The notes below the pieces were generated by a model, which saw only the letters and a program-made list of their open reading frames with translations, was not told the origin of the DNA and did no database searches. A stretch of DNA of 64,000 nt from Streptomyces camponoticapitis (GTDB taxonomy: Bacteria > Actinomycetota > Actinomycetes > Streptomycetales > Streptomycetaceae), in assembly GCF_014646115.1 (NCBI RefSeq), contig NZ_BMMV01000008.1:62001-126000 (forward strand), read 5' to 3'. Position numbers and translations under genes: made by a program. Positions 21,073 to 29,972 of this stretch are shown here, one piece after another (within the stretch, counting starts at the first letter, position 1; each line of letters starts with the position of its first letter).

Positions 21073-22788
21073 TCATCCCTGGTGGCCGCTCTCGCTCCTG
21101 CCGCGGCAGGAGCGCTCGATGGCCTCGCGCAGCACCTCGCGGTCGTCGAAGGCGCGGACGACCCCGGCGATGTCCTGGCCCTGTTCGTGGCCCTTGCCGG
21201 CGATCAGGACGGTGTCGCCCTCGCCCGCGCGTGACACCACGGACGCGATGGCCGCCGCGCGGTCGGCGTCGACCAGGACGTCGCCGCGCTCGTGGATGGG
21301 CACCTCGGCGGCGCCCGCGAGCATCGCGGCGAGGATCGCGAGCGGGTCCTCGGAGCGGGGGTTGTCCGAGGTCAGTACGGCGGTGTCGGCGAGCCTGGCG
21401 GCCGCCGCGCCCATCGAGGGTCGCTTGGACCGGTCGCGGTCGCCGCCGCAGCCGAGAACGACGTGCACCTTGCCCCGGGTGACCTTGCGCAGCGAGCGCA
21501 GGACCGATTCGACCGCGTCCGTCTTGTGCGCGTAGTCGACGACGGCGAGATACGGCTGGCCCGCGTCGACCCGCTCCAGCCGGCCGGGAACGCCGGGCAC
21601 GTTCGCGATGCCGTCCGCGGCGACCTGGGGGTCGATTCCGGCCACGGCGAGGGTGACGACGGCGGCCAGTGTGTTGGCCACGTTGAAGGGGCCGGGCAGC
21701 GGCGCCTCGGCGCGGATCCGCTCGCCCTTGGGGCTGACGACGGTGAACGTGCTGCCGCGCGAGCCGACCTCGACCTCCTCGGCACGCCAGTCGGCGTCGG
21801 GGTGGCCCTCGGCGGAGAAGGTCGTGATGGGCACGCCCGCCTCGTCGACCAGGCGGCGCCCGTACTCGTCGTCGTAGTTGACGACACCGACCCGGCTGCG
21901 CTCGGGCGTGAACAGCCGCGCCTTCGCCTGGAAGTAGTCCTCCATGCCGGAGTGGAACTCCATGTGCTCCGGGCTGAGGTTGTTGAAGACGGCGATGTCG
22001 AAGACGCAGCCGTCGACCCGGCCGAGCACCAGCGCGTGGCTGGAAACCTCCATGGCAACGGAGTCGACACCGCGCTCGCGCATGACGGCGAGGAGCGCCT
22101 GGAGATCGGTGGCCTCGGGGGTGGTGCGCTCGGACTTGATGCGCTCGTCACCGATCCGCATCTCGACGGTGCCGATCAGCCCGGTGTGGTGTCCGGCGCC
22201 GCGCAGCCCGCCCTCGACCAGGTAGGCCGTGGTGGTCTTGCCGGACGTGCCGGTGATGCCGATCTGGAGGAGGCCGGCGCCCGGGTGGCCGTAGATCTCG
22301 GCGGCGAGTTCGCCCATGCTGCCCCGGGGGTCGGGGGTCACCAGCACCGGCAGCCCGGTCGCGGCGGCGCGTTCGGCGCCCGCCGGGTCGGTCAGGATCG
22401 CCGCCGCGCCGAGGTCCGCCGCCTGGGCCGAGAAGTCGGCGCCGTGGAAGCGGGCGCCGGGCAGGGCGGCGTACACGTCCCCGTCGCGTACCGCTCGTGA
22501 GTCGTGGGTGATGCCTGTCGCCGCCCCGTCCGCCGGGGGCTCGGCACCCAGCCGGGCGGCCAGGTCCACGAGTGACGTCGGCCGGACATGGTCCGGGCGG
22601 GGCGCTCCGGGGTGATTCACGGGCGCGTCCTTTGTGGCGGTTCGGTGGTTATCTGCGTGGGACACGGCGGTGAGCGTACCGGGCTCACCGGGGGCCGGGC
22701 CAAGTGAGGGCGGCCGGGTGCCGGAGCCGTCCGGTGGGGTGACGGACGGGTCGTCTTGGTTCCCCGAGTCGGGGGTGATCGTTGTCAC
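21073..22788 (-). CDS. murE: UDP-MurNAc-L-Ala-D-Glu:diaminopimelate ligase
   Basis: MurE adds the diaminopimelate residue to the stem peptide; in Streptomyces this is LL-DAP. The 571-residue protein has ITGTSGKTTTAYLVE (P-loop), EVSSHAL, NNLSPEHMEFH and the DAP-recognition motif TSDNPRSEDP. A 60-70 residue N-terminal extension rich in Pro and Gly makes it longer than the usual ~500 residues. The GTG at 22788 lies 16 nt after the ftsI stop with AGGGAA upstream; a later start is possible. Confidence 0.96.
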   Translation of the reverse strand: MTTITPDSGNQDDPSVTPPDGSGTRPPSLGPAPGEPGTLTAVSHADNHRTATKDAPVNHPGAPRPDHVRPTSLVDLAARLGAEPPADGAATGITHDSRAVRDGDVYAALPGARFHGADFSAQAADLGAAAILTDPAGAERAAATGLPVLVTPDPRGSMGELAAEIYGHPGAGLLQIGITGTSGKTTTAYLVEGGLRGAGHHTGLIGTVEMRIGDERIKSERTTPEATDLQALLAVMRERGVDSVAMEVSSHALVLGRVDGCVFDIAVFNNLSPEHMEFHSGMEDYFQAKARLFTPERSRVGVVNYDDEYGRRLVDEAGVPITTFSAEGHPDADWRAEEVEVGSRGSTFTVVSPKGERIRAEAPLPGPFNVANTLAAVVTLAVAGIDPQVAADGIANVPGVPGRLERVDAGQPYLAVVDYAHKTDAVESVLRSLRKVTRGKVHVVLGCGGDRDRSKRPSMGAAAARLADTAVLTSDNPRSEDPLAILAAMLAGAAEVPIHERGDVLVDADRAAAIASVVSRAGEGDTVLIAGKGHEQGQDIAGVVRAFDDREVLREAIERSCRGRSESGHQG

Positions 22789-22804
22789 TGCGGTGTTCCC
22801 TGGG

Positions 22805-24823
22805 TCACTCGCCGGGCGTGAACTCGACCGGCAGCGGATCTGATTTCCTACCGGTCGGTGGGACCTGGAGGCTCTTGAGAGCGAACTCCATGACCTCCTT
22901 GTAGATGGGGCCGCAGATCTGGCCGCCGAAGTAGCTGCCCTCGGTCGGGTTCTGGATGGCGCAGTAGACGGTGATCTGCGGGTCGTCGGCGGGCGCGAAG
23001 CCCGCGAACGACGCGGTGTAGCCCTTGTAGCGGCCGGTCACGGGGTCGACGCGGTTGGCCGTTCCCGTCTTGCCGGCGACGCGGTAGCCGGGGATACGGG
23101 CCTTGGTGCCGGTGCCCGCCTCGTCGAAGACCACGGACTCCAGCATGGTGGCCAGCGTCTTCGCTGTCTTCTCGCTGACGACGCGGGTCTTCTTGGGGGC
23201 GGCGGCGGGGGTGAAGAGGCCGTCGGGGCCCTGGGTGCCCCGGACCAGGGTGGGCTCGATCCGTACGCCTCCGTTGGCGATGGTCGAGTAGACCGAGGCC
23301 GCCTGCATGGCGTTGACCGACAGTCCCTGGCCGAAGGGGATCGTGTACTGCTGCGAGGTCGACCAGTCCTTCGGATCGGCCAGGATGCCCTGGGTCTCGC
23401 CGGGATAGCCGAGGCCCGAGGGGCTGCCGATGCCGAATTTACGCAGATAGGAGTGGAGGACCCGGTTGGCCTCGGGCTGTGTCCTGCCCAGCTGTCCGGT
23501 GGCCAGGATGGTGCCGATGTTGCTGGACTTGGCGAGGACGCCGTTGAGGGTGAGATACCACGTGGGGTGGTCGATGTCGTCCTTGAAGAGACGGTCGCCG
23601 CGGTGCAGCCGGTTGGGCACGGTGACATGGGTGCCGGGGATGGCGGCCTTCTCCTCCAGCACGGCGGCCATGGACATGACCTTGCTGGTGGAGCCCGGTT
23701 CGAAGGCGTCCTGGAGCGCGGCGTTGCCCATGCGGGCGCCGTCGGTCTGCGAGAGGTCGTTGGGGTCGAAGCCGGGGGCGTTGGCCATGGCGAGCACCTC
23801 GCCCGTCCGGGTGTTCTGCACTATCACGTAACCGCGGTCCGCCTGCGACTTCTGGACCTGGTCGGCGATCGCCCGCTGGGCGGCCCACTGGATGTCCCGG
23901 TCGATGGTGAGCTCGATGTCCGTACCGGGGACGGCCGGGGTCTCCTCGGAGTCCGCCGTCGGGACGCGGCGGCCGCCGGAGTGCGCGTAGGTGATCTCGC
24001 CGTCCTGGCCGGACAGCTTCCCGTCGAGCATGGACTCCACGCCGCCGCCTCCGTGACCGGCCGCGTTGACGTATCCCAGTATCCCGGCCGCGAGGTCCCC
24101 GTTGGGGTACACGCGCTTGCTGCTGGGCTCCTGGAAGACTCCGGCGAGGACGCTGGCCGGTGCCTTGGCGCCCTTGGCGGAGCGCGCCTTCTCGGCCTTC
24201 TCGGCGAGGACGGTCTTGAGATCGCTGATCTGGTTCCAGACCTGGGGTGTCTGGCGGTGGGCGAGCACCGTGAAGCGGGACTTGGGGGCGGAGAGCTGCC
24301 TGGCGAGCGTCTCGGCCTCCTTGTCGAGGATCGGGGCGAGGAGCGCGGCGGCCTGCTCGGGGGCGTCGGCGACGTTGCTGTCCTCGGGGGTGAACATCTT
24401 GGGGTCGGCCGTGATGTCGTGCGCGTCGACGCTGGTGGCGAGGGCGACGCCGGCACGGTCGGTGATCTCACCGCGTTCGGCGGCCAGCGTGACGCTCGTG
24501 AAGCGGTTCTTCTCGGCCTTGGCGGTGTAGGCGCTGGCGTCAACGGCCTGGACCTGGAGCAGCCGGACGACGAAGACCAGCATGACGAGGGTCAGTCCGA
24601 GGCTGACCATGCGCAGCCGGGGGCGGTGGCTGCTCAGCCGGATGCGTTGCGAACCGCGGGCCGCGGCCTGGGAGCGCGGGCGGTCCGGGTCGGGGCGCCG
24701 CGGGCGCCCGGTGGGCCGTGGCGAGGGACGCCGCGGGGAGCGCGATTCGGGCCGGGGGCGGGCGCCGCTCCCGGAGCGCGCGGGGCCGGGGACCCGGCGG
24801 CGCGGTGGTTGCTCGGGGGGCAC
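22805..24823 (-). CDS. ftsI: FtsI, division-specific class B penicillin-binding protein
   Basis: FtsI (PBP3) is the septal transpeptidase partner of FtsW. The 672-residue protein has a long basic, Pro/Arg-rich cytoplasmic tail (1-70), a single membrane helix (about 72-92), a dimerisation domain, and a transpeptidase domain. Active-site motifs are PGSTSKV (nucleophile Ser near 376), SSN (near 431) and KTGTA (near 583). The GTG start at 24823 lies 4 nt from the ftsL stop. Confidence 0.96.
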   Translation of the reverse strand: MPPEQPPRRRVPGPARSGSGARPRPESRSPRRPSPRPTGRPRRPDPDRPRSQAAARGSQRIRLSSHRPRLRMVSLGLTLVMLVFVVRLLQVQAVDASAYTAKAEKNRFTSVTLAAERGEITDRAGVALATSVDAHDITADPKMFTPEDSNVADAPEQAAALLAPILDKEAETLARQLSAPKSRFTVLAHRQTPQVWNQISDLKTVLAEKAEKARSAKGAKAPASVLAGVFQEPSSKRVYPNGDLAAGILGYVNAAGHGGGGVESMLDGKLSGQDGEITYAHSGGRRVPTADSEETPAVPGTDIELTIDRDIQWAAQRAIADQVQKSQADRGYVIVQNTRTGEVLAMANAPGFDPNDLSQTDGARMGNAALQDAFEPGSTSKVMSMAAVLEEKAAIPGTHVTVPNRLHRGDRLFKDDIDHPTWYLTLNGVLAKSSNIGTILATGQLGRTQPEANRVLHSYLRKFGIGSPSGLGYPGETQGILADPKDWSTSQQYTIPFGQGLSVNAMQAASVYSTIANGGVRIEPTLVRGTQGPDGLFTPAAAPKKTRVVSEKTAKTLATMLESVVFDEAGTGTKARIPGYRVAGKTGTANRVDPVTGRYKGYTASFAGFAPADDPQITVYCAIQNPTEGSYFGGQICGPIYKEVMEFALKSLQVPPTGRKSDPLPVEFTPGE

Positions 24824-24827
24824 TGGG

Positions 24828-25478
24828 TCACCTGCCGGAGGTCGTCGGGGTGGTGGGCGTGCCGGACGTCGGTCCGGGGAGGGGCGCGGTGGAGAGAGCG
24901 TCGGCCGAGGAGGAAAGGGCGGACGGGACGGGCGGGGCGCTCGGCGTGGTCGACGGGTCCGCGGACGTGAGTCCTTCCGAGGAGGACGGGGAGACCGCCG
25001 CGTCCGTGGGTGACGCCGACGGGGACACGGACGGCGCGAGCGAGGCCGGCAGGCTCGGCGCGACGGGCGGGAAGGCCTCCAGGGCGGAAGGCCCGGCGTA
25101 CGGGAGCGCGTCGGCCTCGGAGGGGACGCCGCTGACCTTGCCGTCCGGGTTCAGGAAGGCGGGGCTGCCGCCGGGCACCATGCCGAGCTGCCGGGCGCGG
25201 TGCTGGAGGGCGTCGGGCGCCGAGAGGTTGTCCACATCCCGCTGGAGCGCCTGCTGCTCGTCGGTCAGGTCGGTGGTCTGCTTCTTGAGTTCGCTGAGTT
25301 TGAACGACCCGGCGTTGAGCGAGGAGTTCAGCAGGAGCAGGGTGATCAGCCCGCCGCCGAGGAGGAGAACGACCAGCAGGACGAAGGGCGTACGCGCGGC
25401 GGTGCTCGCCCCGGTCGTCGGCATCAGCCGGGCGAGCCGCGCGGCGCGCCCCCTCAGCTGTCCGGCCGGTCCCCTCAC
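24828..25478 (-). CDS. ftsL: FtsL-like divisome protein with Ser/Pro/Thr-rich tail
   Basis: The 216-residue bitopic protein has a short basic cytoplasmic tail, a transmembrane helix (about 31-51) and a septum-forming coiled coil (about 58-95, [18 protein letters not shown]). This places it in the FtsL/DivIC family, which bridges FtsQ and FtsWI. The C-terminal ~90 residues are a Ser/Pro/Ala/Thr-rich extracytoplasmic tail that makes the protein about twice the usual length. The GTG start overlaps the rsmH stop (GTGA). Confidence 0.9.
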   Translation of the reverse strand: MRGPAGQLRGRAARLARLMPTTGASTAARTPFVLLVVLLLGGGLITLLLLNSSLNAGSFKLSELKKQTTDLTDEQQALQRDVDNLSAPDALQHRARQLGMVPGGSPAFLNPDGKVSGVPSEADALPYAGPSALEAFPPVAPSLPASLAPSVSPSASPTDAAVSPSSSEGLTSADPSTTPSAPPVPSALSSSADALSTAPLPGPTSGTPTTPTTSGR

Positions 25479-26431
25479 CGCACGGCCTCCCGGATCCGCT
25501 CCGCGCCGCGCAGCCGGGCGGGGGCGGCCCGCCGGTTCTCGGCGATCTCGGTCTCGGTGGGCAGTTCGGCGCCGCGCGTCAGGAGTCTGAGCCTCGGCTG
25601 GTACTGCTCGGGTACGACGGGCAGGCCGGGCGGCGCCGTGTTGGCGGCGCCGGCCGCGAAGACCTGCTTGACCAGGCGGTCTTCGAGGGAGTGGTAGGCG
25701 AGTACGGCGATACGGCCGCCGACGGCGAGGGCTCCCACGGCGGCGGGGATGGCCGCTTCCACGGAGGACAGCTCGCCGTTGACCTCGATACGCAGGGCCT
25801 GGAACGTGCGCTTGGCGGGGTTGCCACCGGTGCGCTTGGCGGCCTGCGGGAGCGCGTCACGGATGAGTTCGACCAGGCGGGCGCTGTTGGTGAAGGGCTC
25901 GACGGCGCGTTCCCTGACGATCGCCGACACGATGCGCTTGGCCTGTTTCTCCTCGCCGTACGCCCGCAGGATCCGTACCAGTTCGCCCGGCGCGTAGGTG
26001 TTGAGGACCTCGGCGGCGCTCATCCCGGCCGACTGGTCCATGCGCATGTCGAGCGGGGCGTCCTGGGCGTACGCGAATCCCCGCTCCGCCTCGTCGAGTT
26101 GCATGGACGAGACGCCGAGGTCGAAGAGCACGCCCTGGACGCGCGGGATGCCCAGCCGGTCGAGGACGTCGGGGAGTTCGTCGTAGACGGCGTGGACGAG
26201 GGTGGCGCGGTCGCCGTACGGGGCGAGGCGCTCGCCGGAGAGGCGCAGCGCCTCCTTGTCGCGGTCGAGCGCGACCAGCCGCGCGGCGGGAAAGGTGCTG
26301 AGCAGCGCCTCGCTGTGGCCGCCGAGACCGAGAGTGCAGTCGACGACGACGGCGCCCGGTTCGGCGAGGGCGGGGGCGAGCAGATGGAGGCACCGGTCGA
26401 GCATCACCGGAACGTGCCGGGTCGCGGTCAT
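25475..26431 (-). CDS. rsmH: 16S rRNA (cytosine1402-N4)-methyltransferase RsmH
   Basis: RsmH (MraW) methylates N4 of C1402 in the 16S rRNA P-site using SAM. The 318-residue protein begins [15 protein letters not shown] and shows the SAM motif [33 protein letters not shown], and [12 protein letters not shown]. The ATG at 26431 is set by the conserved HVPVML start. It overlaps the stop of a 13-codon upstream frame. It is the first gene of the dcw operon; no mraZ is seen before it. Confidence 0.95.
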   Translation of the reverse strand: MTATRHVPVMLDRCLHLLAPALAEPGAVVVDCTLGLGGHSEALLSTFPAARLVALDRDKEALRLSGERLAPYGDRATLVHAVYDELPDVLDRLGIPRVQGVLFDLGVSSMQLDEAERGFAYAQDAPLDMRMDQSAGMSAAEVLNTYAPGELVRILRAYGEEKQAKRIVSAIVRERAVEPFTNSARLVELIRDALPQAAKRTGGNPAKRTFQALRIEVNGELSSVEAAIPAAVGALAVGGRIAVLAYHSLEDRLVKQVFAAGAANTAPPGLPVVPEQYQPRLRLLTRGAELPTETEIAENRRAAPARLRGAERIREAVR

Positions 26432-26469
26432 ACCCGGGCCTCGCGGGTTCGCTGGCTGCGGTCGCTCAT
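26428..26469 (-). CDS. possible 13-residue leader peptide before rsmH
   Basis: ATG at 26469 opens a frame encoding [13 protein letters not shown] and ends in a TGA that overlaps the rsmH start (ATGA). A GAGAGGG sequence lies 4 nt upstream. Such an arrangement would couple rsmH translation to the mini-ORF. The peptide has no recognised function and could be fortuitous. Confidence 0.35.
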   Translation of the reverse strand: MSDRSQRTREARV

Positions 26470-26601
26470 GCGCCCTCTCAGGTCCGGCGTGGTTGTACGT
26501 ACCGCCGAGCGTGAGGAGGCCGAGCCGCACGTACGCCGCACACGCGGGGGAATTCCGGGAGTGTTCCGGTAAGTGTTGGGGATGTCCGTGAACTTCGCGT
26601 C

Positions 26602-26629
26602 ACTTTAGTCCACAGGTCCTCCCGGTCAA
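26602..26629 (-). promoter_or_regulatory. candidate promoter of the dcw operon
   Basis: On the minus strand TTGACC (26629-26624) and TAAAGT (26607-26602) are spaced by 16 nt, about 135 nt upstream of the mini-ORF. It lies in the 339-nt gene-free region between rsmH and the divergent carbonic anhydrase gene; nothing else is recognised in that region. Confidence 0.5.
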
Positions 26630-26808
26630 TCAACCGGCCAGCGCGTCGCCCGGCCGGGTGCGGGCGGAGCGGCGGCACGGATCGTCCGGTGAATCGTGCG
26701 CGGGTCGGACACCATCTGTGTGGCTTACCTCACACCGGGGCTCGTTGACGATGTTTGTCCCGTCGTACAGCGGGCTCCCGGCGCGGGTGAGTATTACCGT
26801 CTACAAGT

Positions 26809-27372
26809 ATGTCGACTTCAGCGAACCTCCCCGCCGAGTCCGCCCAGGCATCCACCGGCGCGGCCCGTACCGACGGCACGGTCACCGATCGACTCGTGGA
26901 CGCCAACCGCCTCTACGCCAAGGACTTCGCCGACCCCGGGATGGACGCCCGCCCCGTGCTCCGCGTCGCCGTGGTCGCCTGCATGGACGCCCGTCTCGAC
27001 CTGCACGACGCGCTGGGCCTGGAGCTCGGCGACTGTCATACGATCCGCAACGCGGGCGGCGTCGTCACCGACGACGTCATCCGCTCCCTCACCATCAGCC
27101 AGCGGGCCCTCCAGACCCGCAGCGTCGTACTCATCCATCACACCGGCTGCGGCCTGGAAGCCCTCACCGAGGACTTCAGGCACGAACTGGAAATGGAGGT
27201 CGGGCAGCGTCCGTCCTGGGCCGTTGAGTCCTTCCGGGACGTGGACCAGGATGTACGTCAGTCGATGCAGCGGGTGCGGACGTCTCCGTTCCTTCTGCAC
27301 ACCGACGACGTGCGGGGCTTCGTGTTCGACGTGTCGACGGGCCTTCTGCGGGAGGTCGACCCGGCGAGCTGA
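26809..27372 (+). CDS. beta-class carbonic anhydrase
   Basis: The 187-residue enzyme interconverts CO2 and bicarbonate. Zinc ligands are Cys58 in ACMDAR, His111 and Cys114 in HHTGCG; Asp60 and Arg62 form the catalytic dyad. NAGGVVTDD is a further family motif. The first ~30 residues are Ser/Ala/Thr-rich and not conserved, and no ribosome site precedes the ATG at 26809, so translation may be leaderless or begin further in. The gene diverges from the dcw operon. Confidence 0.93.
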   Translation: MSTSANLPAESAQASTGAARTDGTVTDRLVDANRLYAKDFADPGMDARPVLRVAVVACMDARLDLHDALGLELGDCHTIRNAGGVVTDDVIRSLTISQRALQTRSVVLIHHTGCGLEALTEDFRHELEMEVGQRPSWAVESFRDVDQDVRQSMQRVRTSPFLLHTDDVRGFVFDVSTGLLREVDPAS

Positions 27373-27576
27373 TCGCGTCGCCCGGCCCTGAAGCACGGCA
27401 ACTCCGGCAATTCACACCCACTTATCCACAGGCGAGTGACACGAAGCGGTAACGGCTACAAGAATGCGTGAGTGACGGCGGCGCTCCGGAACCATCCGGG
27501 CGCGGCGTCCGTATGTCGGGGTGGGCCGGGCCGTGAGAAGAGCCTCGGCCCGTATGAACGGGCCGAGGAGGGCCGG
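27373..27576. other. intergenic region before the MoxR cassette
   Basis: This 204-nt gap is locally AT-richer around 27415-27465. It likely carries the promoter of the moxR-DUF58-transglutaminase unit, but no pair of boxes with good spacing stands out. Confidence 0.4.
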
Positions 27577-28614
27577 GTGACGACCTATGACGATCGAGCG
27601 AGCCTCACAGATCTGACCACCACAGCGGAGCGTGTGCGCGCATCGGTGGAGGGTGTGATCGAGGGCAAGCCTGAGGTCGTACGGCTTTCGCTGACAGTGC
27701 TGCTCGCCGAGGGACATCTCCTCATCGAGGATGTCCCCGGCGTCGGCAAGACGATGCTGGCCAAGACGCTCGCACGCTCCATCGACTGCTCGGTGCGGCG
27801 TATCCAGTTCACGCCTGACCTGCTGCCCTCGGACATCACCGGGGTCTCCATCTATGACCAGCAGCGGCGCGACTTCGAGTTCAAGCCCGGGGCGATCTTC
27901 GCGCAGATCGTGATCGGCGACGAGATCAACCGCGCTTCGCCGAAGACACAGTCTGCGCTGCTGGAGTCGATGGAGGAGCGCCAGGTCACCGTCGACGGGC
28001 AGACGTACGAACTGCCCAGCCCCTTCATGGTGGTGGCGACGCAGAACCCGGTCGAGATGGAGGGCACCTATCCGCTGCCCGAGGCGCAGCGCGACCGTTT
28101 CATGGCCAGGGTCTCCATCGGCTATCCGAGTGCGGAGGCCGAGTTGGAGATGCTGGACGTGCACGGCGGGGTCTCGCCGCTGGACGACCTCCAGCCGGTG
28201 GCCCACGCGCACGACATCGTGAAGCTGATCGACGCCGTACGGAAGGTCCATGTGGCCGACTCCGTGCGGCGGTACGCGGTGGAGCTGGTCGGTTCCACGC
28301 GTAACCACCCGGATCTCAGACTGGGCGCGTCGCCTCGCGCGACGCTGCATCTGCTGCGCGCGGCGAAGGCGTCCGCGGCCCTGAGCGGCCGGGAGTACGC
28401 GCTGCCGGACGACGTGCAGGCGCTGGCGGTCTCGGTGCTCGCGCACCGGCTGCTGCCGACGGCGCAGGCACAGCTCAACCGCCGGACCGCCGAGCAGGTG
28501 GTGCAGGAGATCCTCCAGCGCGTCCCGGTGCCGACGGCCGACGGAGGCCGGCAGGCTCCCGTGGCCGCCGCGCCGCTCTACGACCGGCAGCAGCCGGGCG
28601 TCCGGCGGCTGTGA
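27577..28614 (+). CDS. MoxR-family AAA+ ATPase
   Basis: A 345-residue MoxR/RavA-type AAA+ ATPase, expected to act as a chaperone for maturation of a partner complex. Walker A is EDVPGVGKTMLAK (about 49-61) and Walker B is VIGDEINRASPKTQSALLE. The sensor motif ATQNP and the arginine-finger region EAQRDRF are present. The GTG at 27577 has GAGGAGG upstream, so the longer in-frame extension is dropped. It overlaps the DUF58 gene, and MoxR plus DUF58 plus transglutaminase is a recurrent actinobacterial cassette of unsettled function. Confidence 0.93.
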   Translation: MTTYDDRASLTDLTTTAERVRASVEGVIEGKPEVVRLSLTVLLAEGHLLIEDVPGVGKTMLAKTLARSIDCSVRRIQFTPDLLPSDITGVSIYDQQRRDFEFKPGAIFAQIVIGDEINRASPKTQSALLESMEERQVTVDGQTYELPSPFMVVATQNPVEMEGTYPLPEAQRDRFMARVSIGYPSAEAELEMLDVHGGVSPLDDLQPVAHAHDIVKLIDAVRKVHVADSVRRYAVELVGSTRNHPDLRLGASPRATLHLLRAAKASAALSGREYALPDDVQALAVSVLAHRLLPTAQAQLNRRTAEQVVQEILQRVPVPTADGGRQAPVAAAPLYDRQQPGVRRL

Positions 28615-29972
28615 TGGAGCCCGGCGCCGCCCCCTCGGAGGCCGGGGACAAGGGCGGGCTGCGGGCGGCGCTGGGCGGTCTCACCACCCGTGGCCGGTCG
28701 TTCTTCGCCGCGGGCATAGCGGCGGCCGTCTGTGCCTATGTCCTCGGCCAGGCGGATCTGCTCCGGGTGGGGATGCTGCTCGCGGTGCTGCCGCTGGTCT
28801 GTGTGGGCGTGCTGTACCGCACGCGCTACCGGGTCGCCGGCAGCAGGCGGCTCTCGCCGTCGCGGGTGCCCTCGGGGTCCGAGGCCCGTGTCCATCTGCG
28901 GATGGACAACGTGTCGCGGCTGCCCACCGGTCTGCTGATGCTCCAGGACCATGTGCCGTACGTGCTGGGCCCGCGCCCGCGGTTCGTCCTGGACCGGGTG
29001 GAGGCGGGCGGGCGCCGCGAGGTCTCCTACCGGGTGCGCTCGGACCTGCGCGGGCGCTATCCGCTCGGGCCGCTCCAGCTCAGGCTGAGCGACCCGTTCG
29101 GGATGTGCGAGCTGACGCGTTCCTTCAGCGCACAGGACATCCTGACGGTCATCCCGCGCACGGAGCCGCTGCCACCGGTCCGGCTGGCGGGAGCGACCGC
29201 GGGGTACGGCGACGGGCGGCAGCGCTCGCTCTCGCTGGCCGGCGAGGACGACGTCATTCCGCGCGGGTACCGGCACGGTGACGACCTGCGCCGGGTGCAC
29301 TGGCGTTCCACGGCGCGCTACGGCGAGCTGATGGTGCGGCGTGAGGAGCAGCCGCAGCGGGCCAGATGCACGGTGCTGCTCGACACCCGGCGGCTCGCCT
29401 ACCAGGGCGCGGGCCCCGACTCCGCCTTCGAGTGGGCGGTGTCGGGCGCGGCGTCCGCGCTGGTGCACATGCTGGAACGGGGCTTCGCCGTAAGGCTGTT
29501 GACGGACACGGGGAGTTCGGTGCCCGGCGAGGGCGCGGACGGATTCGCCGGTTCGACGCAGGAGTCCGCGGACGCGGCCGGACTGATGATGGACACGCTC
29601 GCGGTCGTCGACCACTCCGACGGAGCGGGGCTGTCGCGCGCGTACGACGTGCTGCGCAGCGGCACCGAGGGGCTGCTCATCGCCTTCCTCGGTGATCTCG
29701 ACGAGGAGCAGACGGCCGTGGCCGGCCGAATGCGGCACCGCAGCGGCGCCGCGGTGGCCTTCGTCCTGGACAGCTCCGGCTGGCTCCAGGACGGCGGTGA
29801 ACCGCCCGCGCGGGTGCAGGACCGGCTGAGGCAGCTGCGGGAGTCCGGCTGGACGGCCCTCGCGGTGCCCGCCGGGTCCGCGCTCCCGGACCTGTGGCAG
29901 CTCGCGGCACAACAGCGCACCGAGTCGGGTGCGACCCAGGGCTCGGCAGGTTTCTCCGGAGGATGGTCATGA
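28611..29972 (+). CDS. DUF58-domain membrane protein
   Basis: This 453-residue protein has two adjacent transmembrane helices (about 30-70) and a DUF58 region with the signature IPRGYRHGDDLRRVHWRSTAR. A von Willebrand A-like fold follows. DUF58 proteins accompany MoxR ATPases and may be their substrates. Translation begins at GTG 28611 or ATG 28614; either overlaps the moxR stop. Its stop overlaps the next gene (ATGA). Confidence 0.88.
   Translation: MMEPGAAPSEAGDKGGLRAALGGLTTRGRSFFAAGIAAAVCAYVLGQADLLRVGMLLAVLPLVCVGVLYRTRYRVAGSRRLSPSRVPSGSEARVHLRMDNVSRLPTGLLMLQDHVPYVLGPRPRFVLDRVEAGGRREVSYRVRSDLRGRYPLGPLQLRLSDPFGMCELTRSFSAQDILTVIPRTEPLPPVRLAGATAGYGDGRQRSLSLAGEDDVIPRGYRHGDDLRRVHWRSTARYGELMVRREEQPQRARCTVLLDTRRLAYQGAGPDSAFEWAVSGAASALVHMLERGFAVRLLTDTGSSVPGEGADGFAGSTQESADAAGLMMDTLAVVDHSDGAGLSRAYDVLRSGTEGLLIAFLGDLDEEQTAVAGRMRHRSGAAVAFVLDSSGWLQDGGEPPARVQDRLRQLRESGWTALAVPAGSALPDLWQLAAQQRTESGATQGSAGFSGGWS

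Noticed and set aside
20864..21076. 70-codon frame starting ATGA at the murE stop
   Set aside because: Third-position GC is only about 68% against well over 90% in neighbours, composition is Pro/Arg/Ala-rich and no domain is seen.
26801..26811. CTACAAGTATG before carbonic anhydrase and a similar CTACAAGAATG at 27457-27467 before moxR
   Set aside because: The shared string suggests a promoter element, but TACAAG is too close to the start codon for a -10 box and no -35 fits; likely coincidence.
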